Source: Acidobacteriota bacterium (GTDB lineage Bacteria > Acidobacteriota > Terriglobia > 2-12-FULL-54-10). From it: a stretch of DNA of 40,002 bases. The stretch covers positions 1 through 40,002 of the forward strand of contig JACPPJ010000082.1 of the NCBI GenBank assembly GCA_016191085.1, given 5' to 3'. Under the pieces are notes generated by a model that saw only the letters and a program-made list of their open reading frames with translations, was not told the DNA's origin and made no database searches. Positions 10,065 to 18,249 of this stretch are shown here, piece by piece (the stretch's first letter is position 1; every line of letters begins with the position of its first letter). A program made the position numbers and the translations under genes.

Positions 10065-10577
10065 TCAGAGGAACGCCTTCAGCAGTTTCATCTGCATCTC
10101 CTTGACTTCCGCATGGGCGTCGTCCAATCGTGAAATCTTCTCGCGCACTTGTTTGAGAAGTAGACGCCTCTCCAGGCCGTTGCGGATAATCAGTAGAAGC
10201 TGGTCGTTGTCCCACGGTTTTTCGACATAATGGAAAAGTGCAACCTGATTGATAGCTTTGATTGCACTGTCCTTGTCGGCATAGCCGGTCAGCAGTACTC
10301 GCGTGATCTCGGGATCAAAATCGCGCACGCACGAAAGGAACTCCATTCCATCCATCTCCGGCATCGAGTAATCCGCAATCACCAGGTCAGCGCCATTCCT
10401 GCGGATGCTCTCCAGCGCCTGCTTTGGCTCGGTATAACAGTCAATCCGGCAATCCGTAGCTATAGCGATCAATGAGCGCAGACTGGTAAGCACGATCTCC
10501 TCGTCATCGACGACGACGAGCCCTCGATATTCTTGCGAACCGAGGGTGGAGCGCTCAACAGTTCCGGTCTCCGGCAT
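10065..10577 (-). CDS. Response regulator with C-terminal coiled coil
   Basis: A 170-residue protein with one receiver domain (about 18-135). The acidic pair is D24-D25 (VVVDDEE), the phosphoacceptor is D69 (VIADYSMPEMDG), the switch threonine is T97 (VLLTGYAD), and the conserved lysine is K120 (YVEKPW). After the receiver comes a charged helix (about 136-168) of coiled-coil character. There is no DNA-binding or enzymatic output domain, so it acts through a partner. It lies 66 bp downstream of the histidine kinase gene with a GGAGGATT ribosome binding site, and is the natural phosphorylation partner of that kinase. It is the last gene of the eight-gene minus-strand run. Confidence 0.88.
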   Translation of the reverse strand: MPETGTVERSTLGSQEYRGLVVVDDEEIVLTSLRSLIAIATDCRIDCYTEPKQALESIRRNGADLVIADYSMPEMDGMEFLSCVRDFDPEITRVLLTGYADKDSAIKAINQVALFHYVEKPWDNDQLLLIIRNGLERRLLLKQVREKISRLDDAHAEVKEMQMKLLKAFL

Positions 10578-10643
10578 AAGAGAATCCTCCGATGCTGTGG
10601 CTCACGCGGCTGTCTCGACTTTCGGTGATGCTCCTCCAGCGGA

Positions 10644-11810
10644 TCAGCCGCCATGTGGTTGTGGCTCGGGGACTGGTACAGACGTGGCTCGTTGTGACGC
10701 CGCAAGTGGCAGCGTGATTGTAAAAGTTGTTCCCTTACCCATTGTGCTGTCTGCCTCGATGGTTCCGCCGTGAGCCTGAATGATCTTGTACACAATCGAA
10801 AGGCCCAGGCCGGTGCCCACGCCTGGCCCTTTGGTTGTAAATCCCGGGTCAAAGATCTTTGCTAGATCGGCAGCCAGTATTCCTTTACCTGTATCAGCAA
10901 TCGTGATCACTACGCTGTCGCCTTCGCGCCGTGTGCGTATTTTGATGATGCCCTGGCCTTCGATCGCTTCACTGGCATTGACCAACAGATTCATGAATAC
11001 TTCGTTGAGCTGATTGGGGTAGCACTCGATGGGGGGTAACTCGCCATAATCTTTGCTTACGTGAACGTTACTTTTGAACTGGCATTCTACCAGCCGTAGC
11101 GTACTGTCCAGACCTTCGTGAATATCCACGGCCTTGCGCTCCGCCTCATCAAGACGCGCAAATGTCTTGAGGTTCCTCACAACATCGATGACGCGTTCGC
11201 AGGCGATGCAATCCACTTCGGAGGTATTTGATAGCACTTCCAGCACAGCTTGGATTTCGCGCTTCTCCGCGCTTGGGGGCAAATCGCTTACCAGCCCCAT
11301 CAATCTGCGAACCGAACGGGACAGCACGTCACTATTACTGTAAATGGCGGCGATGGGAGTATTTAATTCATGAGCTACTCCGGCGACCAGCCTTCCTAAT
11401 GAGGCCATCTTTTCTGCCTGGGTCAGTTGCAGAAGGATGGCGTCCAGTGTTCTCTTCCGCTCGACTGCGCAGCTCACCCGGTAGCGCAATTCCTCAGGCG
11501 CCAGGGGCATCAGGATGTAGTCGTGCGCCCCGGCACGAAGTTCTTGTATGGCACGTTCTCTTGAGCCAGGGGGAGTGATGAGAACCACAACAGGTGCTTC
11601 CCGCGTGCTCCGAAGTTGCTCCAAGAAGCTGGTCACGTCGAGCATGTCTACCGCAGCCAGGATCACCTGCGGGCTGTATTCGTGGACGAGGTCGAGCGCG
11701 GCCTGTGCATCAGGTTCTTCTCGGAGTTCCCACTCAGGAGCCTGCAAAGCATTACGCAGCGTCTCCCGAATCTCAGTGGGTTGGCCAACTATCAGTATGC
11801 GCGAGTTCAT
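10644..11810 (-). CDS. Histidine kinase with degenerate N-terminal receiver
   Basis: A soluble kinase of 388 residues. Residues 1-118 have the receiver fold, but the usual phosphoacceptor aspartate is alanine (A52/A53 in VILAAVDML), the acidic pair is absent, and the conserved lysine is M101 ([12 protein letters not shown]). It is therefore probably a pseudo-receiver that senses by contact. A HisKA helix pair follows with H147 in [10 protein letters not shown]. The HATPase domain has the N-box NLLVNASEA (274-282), DTGKG (306-310) and GTGLGLS (332-338). There are no membrane segments. The start overlaps the stop of the cyclic-nucleotide-binding gene by 4 bp, so the two are translationally coupled. 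Confidence 0.9.
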   Translation of the reverse strand: MNSRILIVGQPTEIRETLRNALQAPEWELREEPDAQAALDLVHEYSPQVILAAVDMLDVTSFLEQLRSTREAPVVVLITPPGSRERAIQELRAGAHDYILMPLAPEELRYRVSCAVERKRTLDAILLQLTQAEKMASLGRLVAGVAHELNTPIAAIYSNSDVLSRSVRRLMGLVSDLPPSAEKREIQAVLEVLSNTSEVDCIACERVIDVVRNLKTFARLDEAERKAVDIHEGLDSTLRLVECQFKSNVHVSKDYGELPPIECYPNQLNEVFMNLLVNASEAIEGQGIIKIRTRREGDSVVITIADTGKGILAADLAKIFDPGFTTKGPGVGTGLGLSIVYKIIQAHGGTIEADSTMGKGTTFTITLPLAASQRATSVPVPEPQPHGG

Positions 11811-12253
11811 TTGTCCACCAGAGTCCGAATGCGCCGGATGAGAGCGCGAAACATGCTCTGTGTTATATCCGCGTGATCTGACAGCAAATCGTAAAAATCG
11901 TCGCGCTCAATCCGCAGAACGCGAGCATCTTCCATGACAGTCGCTGTTGCGAGCATCGGCTCGTTGTCCAGCAGAGCCCAAGTACCAATTGCTTCTTTTT
12001 CACCGGCCACGGACAGGCACTCCGAGCCAGACTCTAACGCCACTTTTCCGCTGGCGATGATATACATAGCGTCCGAAATTTCGTTTTCCCGGAGCAGAAC
12101 TTTGCCCCTGCCGACGTGGAGCTCTTCCGCGAGCAAGGCAATGCGGGCCAACTGCTCGGGTGAGACCTGGGAAAACAGGTCAACGTCCTGCAGAAGCAGC
12201 ACCTTCTCAATCACGGACATCTGGCGCGCTGAGATCTGGAAATCGTTTTTCAT
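11807..12253 (-). CDS. Cyclic-nucleotide-binding (CNB) domain protein
   Basis: A 148-residue single-domain protein. The first helix leads into KVLLLQDVDLFSQVSPEQL, then the beta-roll LHVGRGKVLLRENEISDAMYI and IIASGKVALESG, and the phosphate-binding-cassette region EKEAIGTWALLDNEPMLAT. The canonical cassette arginine is not evident, so nucleotide binding should not be assumed. There is no helix-turn-helix tail, so it is not a CRP-type transcription factor. It lies 14 bp after the NTT-HEAT carrier gene and overlaps the kinase gene by 4 bp. In related carriers a CNB domain is, as I recall, sometimes fused to the HEAT-repeat transporter, so this could be the same module kept as a separate gene. 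Confidence 0.85.
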   Translation of the reverse strand: MKNDFQISARQMSVIEKVLLLQDVDLFSQVSPEQLARIALLAEELHVGRGKVLLRENEISDAMYIIASGKVALESGSECLSVAGEKEAIGTWALLDNEPMLATATVMEDARVLRIERDDFYDLLSDHADITQSMFRALIRRIRTLVDK

Positions 12254-12267
12254 AACCAGTACTTCGG

Positions 12268-15024
12268 CTAAGCCGCGAGGTGCATCCGGCGAGCGGCTTC
12301 AGCGCCCGTCTCTGCGACAACTGGATCGGAATCGCTCTGCGCCGCCCGTACAAACGGTTCCAGCGATGCAATCTGTAACTCCGAGGCGCGGTACACAGCA
12401 AGTACTCTGAGCCACCTATCCTGCCCATTGATGAGCTGCCGTAAGCAGTCTTCGCATGTTCCCGCTTCGAGCCCGAATAACTCTTTCCCAACGGGCTCCA
12501 GGTATTCGCAGGAGCTATCTTCCAGGATGGGAAGAATCATCCGTTTTGCCGGTTGCCCCAGCGTGTTATCGAGAAACTCCAAAGCGGCGGCGCGGCGCTG
12601 CGATTGCGGATTGCGGATTGCGCGATAGGCATCAAAGATATCCTCCGGCGGATACCGCAGGCCTAACAGATGAAAGATGCGTTCTAGTGTCTGATCAAGA
12701 CGCTGTTCCAGACTGCGAATGAGCAGCTTCCGTCCCGCTGTATTGGCGTTGGTGTCGGCCTCGATTGCCAGCAGCAGTTCATAGTAGTGTCGCGCTTCGT
12801 TCACGAGCTGTTGGTCAATCACATCCCCAGGCAACTGTAAGTGAGGATGGGCACGGCGAATCCGGCTTAGCGCCTTCAAGATACGGAAGCGTACGCGGAG
12901 AGAGCTGTCAAGTAGATACCGGACGAGCACATCGGCCGCCTCACGGGTGCCGATCCGTCCCAGGATCCGCGCGATCTGCTCGCGAGCGCTGTCCGGTTCA
13001 GCAGAGTTGCCTAAGCAGGCCGCAAGCTCTGGTACTAGCTGCGGCCCGAAGGCGACGAGAGCGTCTCTCGCTTCTGCGCGCGTGCTACGTTTGGCTAGGT
13101 TTTGTACCAGAAGCGGAATCAGTTCTTGCTTCCGCAGGTTGCCCGCAGAACTTATCGCAGCATTCGCGACCACGGGATCGGAATCCCTGATGAGCGATTC
13201 CAGGTATTGCTGGACCGGGACGGATGCAGAGTCAGCAAACGTTAGCGCTCTTGCTGCCAGTGCGCGCGTCTCGCGTGTAGCGGAAGCGCCGGAGACCAGG
13301 TCATCAATCCATGAACTGGAGATCACGCGTAAGCGCCGGACAAACGAGTCTTGTTCCACGGCATCGAGCGCAGCGCGGCGCACTGCCACGTCTGGCTGCT
13401 TGAGAAATGATTCCAGTCTGGACTCGGGATTGGAATCGCATTGGCAGATGTAATTCACAGATTTGGCGCGGATCTGCTCGTCTGGGTCGTGAATGGCAGT
13501 CATAGCCTCTGAGATAGCGACCGCATCTCTCCTGGACGCAAGCAGCCTGAACGTGGCGGCGCGCACCTGCGGAGAAGAGTGCTTCAGCAGGCTCGGCAGG
13601 CATTTTGAGATCGGAACCTGAGGAGTTTGCTCCAGCAATTGCAGCGCGTACGCCACCTGCCGCTCATTAGGCGAGCTGAGCGACTCCACTAGAAGCCGCG
13701 CGCTGGCCGTGTCCCACGGCTGCACCGTGACGCTCTCCGGGTACAGTTCGCGCCTTTCGAGGGACTTTCTTAGCGTACCCACGTAGGAACGCAACACAAA
13801 CGTGACTACCAATGCCCATGCAGCCACGAAGCACAACGTGAGAACGGTAATGCCCCGGACGTTGAAATGCAGCACGACCGTGCACAACAGCAACAATCCG
13901 CCCGCCGTGCCGCGAGAAAAACGATCAACGAAGACCTCCAAAAAAACCTTCGTGCGGTTCTTTACAGCCCGCGCAACGGGAAGATAAAGCATCTCCATGC
14001 CTGTGCGCGTAAATGTGTAGCGACTGGCAGCTTCAACGGCCCGCATTACGGAGGCGGCCCAGAGGGAGGGATAGATGAAGAGAGCCGCGCCGGCGAGCGC
14101 TACACCAGCAGGAGCGAACCCCAACGCTCCTCCCACCCCAAACAGACGCAGCACAGGCCGCGTCAGGAACAATTGCAGGCAAAAGCTGAGCAGGTTCAGA
14201 TAAATGCCTTGAAAGCGCGCCAGAAAACCGGTGAGTTGCGGTCCGCTGTAGGTCTGCTTGGCAACCACGGAGAACTGGTAGTCAACGAGAGTGTCCACGA
14301 TGAACATTATCCCGACGAGCAGGCTGATGGTTCGCAAGTGCGCCGACTCCCAAACCAGGCTCAAATCGTCGCGCGTACGGTGCTTTTCTTCCCTCTCAAT
14401 CACGTGCCGCTTGTCGGGTTCCTCGTACTGGCGTAGCACTCGCACGACTACCCCCGTGAGCGCCACCAGAGACCCGCAGACCAACATAAGATGGCGTGTC
14501 TCGATGTAGCGCACCAGCACGGAGGTAATTGTGCCGCCCAGCGTCCCACCGATCACTGCCGCAACCCCGACCAATGGAAATAACCTGCGCGCGGTTCGGG
14601 CGTCCAACAGATTGTTGGTCAGCAGCCAAAACTGTCCTACCGTAATCACCGAAAATGTGCCGACCCAGAGGGAGAAGATGTAAAGAACAACCCCGGATTG
14701 ATACCGCAGCAACCACCAAATGAGCAGGATGTTCCCCACCAGAAAAATCTGACTCTTGCCAATCACCGACGTGAGCCGCTCGCGCATGGCAGATGCCGCA
14801 ATCCACGAGGCGCCGCCACCGCCCAGCAGGGCCATCAAGATGTAAAGATAAGGCAGCTTGTCGGCGTCGAACTTGTCCAGGAATAATGCTCGTGCGACAG
14901 GCTTGAGAATGTAGTAGGCGAAGATCACGAGCAGGTAATAAGCGAACAGGAGAGCCGCGATCCGTCCTTCGCCAGGCCTGATGTCAACAAACGATCTGAT
15001 CCAGGTTTTGAAGTCTTTGCTCAT
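12268..15024 (-). CDS. NTT-type (ATP/ADP carrier-like) membrane protein fused to HEAT repeats
   Basis: A 918-residue inner-membrane protein. Residues 1-415 are about twelve hydrophobic segments of the Npt/Tlc nucleotide-transporter branch of the major facilitator fold; the early loop KPVARALFLDKFDADKLPY and the later ARAVKNRTKVFLEVFVDRFSRG are characteristic. Residues from about 440 to the end are cytosolic helical repeats of HEAT type, such as LPSLLKHSSPQVRAATFRLL and LLVQNLAKRSTRAEARDALV. True NTT carriers exchange ATP and ADP in intracellular parasites. A free-living organism would hardly import ATP, so the substrate here is unknown; a lipid or phosphorylated metabolite is possible. It starts within the stop of the metallophosphoesterase gene (4-bp overlap) and is followed 14 bp later by the CNB gene. 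Confidence 0.82.
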   Translation of the reverse strand: MSKDFKTWIRSFVDIRPGEGRIAALLFAYYLLVIFAYYILKPVARALFLDKFDADKLPYLYILMALLGGGGASWIAASAMRERLTSVIGKSQIFLVGNILLIWWLLRYQSGVVLYIFSLWVGTFSVITVGQFWLLTNNLLDARTARRLFPLVGVAAVIGGTLGGTITSVLVRYIETRHLMLVCGSLVALTGVVVRVLRQYEEPDKRHVIEREEKHRTRDDLSLVWESAHLRTISLLVGIMFIVDTLVDYQFSVVAKQTYSGPQLTGFLARFQGIYLNLLSFCLQLFLTRPVLRLFGVGGALGFAPAGVALAGAALFIYPSLWAASVMRAVEAASRYTFTRTGMEMLYLPVARAVKNRTKVFLEVFVDRFSRGTAGGLLLLCTVVLHFNVRGITVLTLCFVAAWALVVTFVLRSYVGTLRKSLERRELYPESVTVQPWDTASARLLVESLSSPNERQVAYALQLLEQTPQVPISKCLPSLLKHSSPQVRAATFRLLASRRDAVAISEAMTAIHDPDEQIRAKSVNYICQCDSNPESRLESFLKQPDVAVRRAALDAVEQDSFVRRLRVISSSWIDDLVSGASATRETRALAARALTFADSASVPVQQYLESLIRDSDPVVANAAISSAGNLRKQELIPLLVQNLAKRSTRAEARDALVAFGPQLVPELAACLGNSAEPDSAREQIARILGRIGTREAADVLVRYLLDSSLRVRFRILKALSRIRRAHPHLQLPGDVIDQQLVNEARHYYELLLAIEADTNANTAGRKLLIRSLEQRLDQTLERIFHLLGLRYPPEDIFDAYRAIRNPQSQRRAAALEFLDNTLGQPAKRMILPILEDSSCEYLEPVGKELFGLEAGTCEDCLRQLINGQDRWLRVLAVYRASELQIASLEPFVRAAQSDSDPVVAETGAEAARRMHLAA

Positions 15025-15929
15025 TTAAGAGATTCGCCGGCGGCGACAGCGGCCGGTCGAGCTTCTTTGGGCCTCTCGATCACGCCTGCATCAACGGTTT
15101 TTCCCTTGCGGGAAATCGTCTGGAAGTGCATCTCGTCACCGTTGATTTCCAACAGCATGAAATGGTAGTCCGTGTCGAAGCCTTTGCCCATGAACTCCGT
15201 TTTTCGAATATTCCCGCGCCGCAATTTCCCGCCGGCTCCGGAGATGAAATAGTAAATTCCATTCTGGGGTTTGATCCGTTCGTAAAAATGCTCATGACCG
15301 GAGAAGACGACGCTGACACCGTGTTCTTCGAAGATCGGCTCCAGCACCGCACGCAACTCTTCGTCCGAACCATGGCGTCCGCCCGACGAATAGAGCGGGT
15401 GGTGAAAGAAGCAGATCTTCCATTCGCTTCCGGACCGACTCAACTCGGAGCGTATCCAGTCAAGCTGCTTCGCGTCCATATAATTGCTGTCCAGAGCAAA
15501 AAAACGAACGCCTGCCTTGGGCCGAAAGGTGTAATACCGCTGCCCCTGCATGTTGAATTGTTCGTAGAAGCGCTGGTCGTCGTCGTCGTGATTGCCGAGG
15601 CTGGCGTAAAATTTGACGCCGGCGCGAAGCAGCGGCCTGTATGGGATCTCAAATTTGCGCCGGTAGTCGCGAGGGTCTTCGTCGCCGTACATGTTGTCTC
15701 CGAGCATGAGGACGAGTTCAAATGGAAACTTCGTCGTATGCCACTTCTCCATTTCTCTGGCTATCTCGTACTGGGCGCGGCCGCCAGTGCCGGTATCTCC
15801 GATGACGGCAAAACGCAGGGAGTCCGGACTGTTGGGAAGTAAAAGGTCCTGACCGAAAGATGGCAGCGCAAGAAAAACCAGCAGTACGGCAAAAGAACGG
15901 CCATACGAATGTCTAATCCAGCGAGCCAT
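15021..15929 (-). CDS. Exported metallophosphoesterase (acid phosphatase-like)
   Basis: A 302-residue calcineurin-type phosphoesterase with a signal peptide (about 1-27, cleavage near SFGQD). The metal-binding motifs are all present: GDTGTGG (44-50), LGDNMYGDED (76-85), GNHDDDD (112-118), HH at 176-177, and GHEH (211-214). The family hydrolyses phosphomonoesters or nucleotides with two metal ions, here in the periplasm. GGAG precedes the ATG. It lies 15 bp after a small exported protein gene and overlaps the NTT-HEAT gene, so a phosphatase that frees a substrate for the carrier is one reading of the pair; this is inference. Confidence 0.88.
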   Translation of the reverse strand: MARWIRHSYGRSFAVLLVFLALPSFGQDLLLPNSPDSLRFAVIGDTGTGGRAQYEIAREMEKWHTTKFPFELVLMLGDNMYGDEDPRDYRRKFEIPYRPLLRAGVKFYASLGNHDDDDQRFYEQFNMQGQRYYTFRPKAGVRFFALDSNYMDAKQLDWIRSELSRSGSEWKICFFHHPLYSSGGRHGSDEELRAVLEPIFEEHGVSVVFSGHEHFYERIKPQNGIYYFISGAGGKLRRGNIRKTEFMGKGFDTDYHFMLLEINGDEMHFQTISRKGKTVDAGVIERPKEARPAAVAAGESLK

Positions 15930-15944
15930 TGTGGTACTCCTTCA

Positions 15945-16511
15945 TCACGGAACGACTTTCGTCAGGTAATCAACAATCACGTCCGCCTCGGTATCGTGCA
16001 GGATAAGGTCCCTGCCGACAAACCGGTACTGCACGGTTTCGGGTAACTGCGGCAAGCGCAGCAGCAGAATAGGGGGGACAGTCGAAACAGGTGCAGCCTT
16101 CGGATACTCGGCGTTGACTGCGAGCGAAACCGGCGTGGTCGGCGGCTCATTCTTGGGATTGCCCTCTTTGATAGTCTCCCGAGCCGCGTTGTGCGGAGCG
16201 CGCTGCAATTCTGACGCGATGATCCGCCGAAAATAGGGATCGGCAGACAAAAAAACATCGCCCTGCTTGGCGCCCGAGCGTGCTTCCTGGACCGCTGCTG
16301 CCAGAGCCTTCTGATGGGTTGCGATCTGCTCTGGTGTTGCTTTTTCCAGCAGCGGCGGGATCTTTGACTTCAGGCTCTTTTGCATCTTTACGTACTCGTC
16401 GACTCGTGCCGTAAAATCCTTGACCACCTGCACGTCGGTTGCAAACAGCGGCAATGCTCCTGCAACCGACGCAAGAAGGGCCAGGATTTTTCGCTGTTTT
16501 GTGTTAATCAT
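15945..16511 (-). CDS. Small exported protein of unknown function
   Basis: A 188-residue protein with a signal peptide (about 1-24, ending LPLFATDV). A charged helical segment follows (27-75, with VQVVKDFTARVDEYVKMQKS). The C-terminal half, after a proline-rich linker, ends in strands such as VQYRFVGRDLILHDTEADVI. I do not recognise a family. Its ATG overlaps the stop of the kinase-like gene by 4 bp, and the metallophosphoesterase gene starts 15 bp later, so it is translated with them and probably works with them in the periplasm. Confidence 0.7.
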   Translation of the reverse strand: MINTKQRKILALLASVAGALPLFATDVQVVKDFTARVDEYVKMQKSLKSKIPPLLEKATPEQIATHQKALAAAVQEARSGAKQGDVFLSADPYFRRIIASELQRAPHNAARETIKEGNPKNEPPTTPVSLAVNAEYPKAAPVSTVPPILLLRLPQLPETVQYRFVGRDLILHDTEADVIVDYLTKVVP

Positions 16512-18232
16512 CGGTGTTCTCCAACGGCAGCAGCACAGTTATCCGTTCCGACTGGAGCCGTCCACGCGATTGCGTGCTCCTTCGCACGAGGCGCAAACCC
16601 GCTCCACGTGCGGTCAATCCCAACTACGTCCACGCGAGCTTGCTGCTTCCGCAAATATACAGTCACTGCTTTCGCGGGGTCGCCATCGTGCAGGTCGGCT
16701 GCAAAATATTCACCGGGACTAGCGTCCATAACTTCCTTCGGCAGTACCACCGTTGTCTCCTGCTCAATGGTACTCTTCTGCCCGGTTTCGTTATCGAAAC
16801 GGGACCACCTGACAACGTAACTCCTCGGCACGGCCAAGTCGTATTTAGCCGCCAGGTGTTCAAACGCCAGTCTTCCGTTCTCGACAGCGAAGTTGTCGAG
16901 CGGAAGAACTCTTGTTAGAAACGCTTTCCCAATTTTGTCGCGCCGCGCGATGAGGCACTCGGCTATCCATTGCTCGGCTTCCGGATCGGTATAATTGGCG
17001 GTTTTGACGATGGCGCGAATCTCTTCATCAGTGAATGCCATCACCTGCTTCGCTGCCCAGAAAAGATCGTCAGGCAAGCGGTTTTTGAATGCTGCATTGG
17101 GATAATTAGGCTTCCAGTTATCCGGGTCGAAAGTTTGCCACTCAAAATGTCCCGCCGCGGGGATGTCGGGAAAACGCGCCCTGGCCCAACGCGGAACGTG
17201 GAGTCCCAGCGTGAACGTCTGGACAGCGTGCGGGATCCAGTCGAGCATGTATTGGTTGCCGGTACGAGATTCTTTCGGGGCGACGGTGGCGCTCCCAAGA
17301 CTGGCGCCGAAGTCAATCAGGTAATGTCTTACAAACCGGACGCCGTCTTCTTCCACGACTGTGTCCAAAGTGTTCGGGGCTTTGGCATCCGACTGGCCGA
17401 GCCATGCGAACAACACATGCAACCCGCGCAGCTCGCGCCGGTGCTGGTGTGGAACAATGTCGTTCGGATCGTCCGCGCGCGTGCCATAGAAAAGGAAGGG
17501 GCCCAACACTTCCCCCGCTATATATCGGCTTGCCATCCCGCGATAGCCCTTTTGAGGATCCTTGGGAACGCGTTCGAGTAGCTCATCCATATCTTTATCG
17601 CTCATGTGCCTGCGCTTGCCCTCTGGACCCCTGAACTCAGCATCGCGAGCGATCTGAAGCTGTTCGCGCTTGAAATGAACGATGTAGTTTTCCGGCACGT
17701 TATATCCCAATGCGTAAAGAAACTTAGTCGTTACTACTTCGGCCCCGGATGCCATCTCGGGATTTGAGAGCGGGTCAAACTTGATGATGTATTTTCGATC
17801 CTTGCAATCCTTGAACTCGAACCCGGGAGTTATACCTTCCAATTTTGCCGAAATAATTTTCCACGGTCCGTCTTTGCAAGGTGCGTTGCTGTTTCCCGCG
17901 CCTCTGACCAGTTCCGCAATCGTCATGCGATTGGTGGAATGTCGATTCGTGTACCAACTGCTGTCTGGCACTTCTCCCAAGGTGTTCACGTTTTGTGCCG
18001 GAATGATCTTGCCGTCTTCCGTGCGTTCTCCGCGTCTGGAAAATGTATTCTCAATAAAATCCCAGATCGGGTCCACCTTGCGCGCTGCAATTTTGCCGAC
18101 ACTAGTTGGCGGAGGCTCCTTCCGCAGCGGATCGTCTGAATAGAATGTCCTTGCAAACAGGATGCTCGGCAAGAGACATGATGTCAGAACCGTTGCATTG
18201 AAGAATGTCAGATTTAAAAATATTCGGCGCAT
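16508..18232 (-). CDS. Exported protein with kinase-like active-site motifs
   Basis: A 574-residue protein with an N-terminal signal peptide (about 1-28). I do not recognise a named family, but the order of motifs is that of a kinase fold. A lysine lies in a strand (KYIIKFDPLS, K151), followed by acidic residues in the next helix (E159/E165, in MASGAEVVTTKFL). A catalytic-loop pattern D-x-K-x-x-N comes at D282, K284 and N287 (QSDAKAPNTLD), then a DFG-type metal motif at 307-309 (YLIDFGASLGS). HipA-, FAM20- and CotH-like kinases use the same kind of arrangement. If active, it would phosphorylate a protein or other target outside the cytosol. GAGAGG lies just before the ATG. It starts 17 bp after the barrel gene and overlaps the next gene by 4 bp. 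The kinase assignment is inference from motifs. Confidence 0.6.
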   Translation of the reverse strand: MRRIFLNLTFFNATVLTSCLLPSILFARTFYSDDPLRKEPPPTSVGKIAARKVDPIWDFIENTFSRRGERTEDGKIIPAQNVNTLGEVPDSSWYTNRHSTNRMTIAELVRGAGNSNAPCKDGPWKIISAKLEGITPGFEFKDCKDRKYIIKFDPLSNPEMASGAEVVTTKFLYALGYNVPENYIVHFKREQLQIARDAEFRGPEGKRRHMSDKDMDELLERVPKDPQKGYRGMASRYIAGEVLGPFLFYGTRADDPNDIVPHQHRRELRGLHVLFAWLGQSDAKAPNTLDTVVEEDGVRFVRHYLIDFGASLGSATVAPKESRTGNQYMLDWIPHAVQTFTLGLHVPRWARARFPDIPAAGHFEWQTFDPDNWKPNYPNAAFKNRLPDDLFWAAKQVMAFTDEEIRAIVKTANYTDPEAEQWIAECLIARRDKIGKAFLTRVLPLDNFAVENGRLAFEHLAAKYDLAVPRSYVVRWSRFDNETGQKSTIEQETTVVLPKEVMDASPGEYFAADLHDGDPAKAVTVYLRKQQARVDVVGIDRTWSGFAPRAKEHAIAWTAPVGTDNCAAAVGEHR

Positions 18233-18249
18233 GTGCCTCTCTCGTCTGC

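Noticed and set aside
15126..15842. Plus-strand open frame of 238 codons
   Set aside because: It lies opposite the metallophosphoesterase gene, whose five metal motifs are all present.
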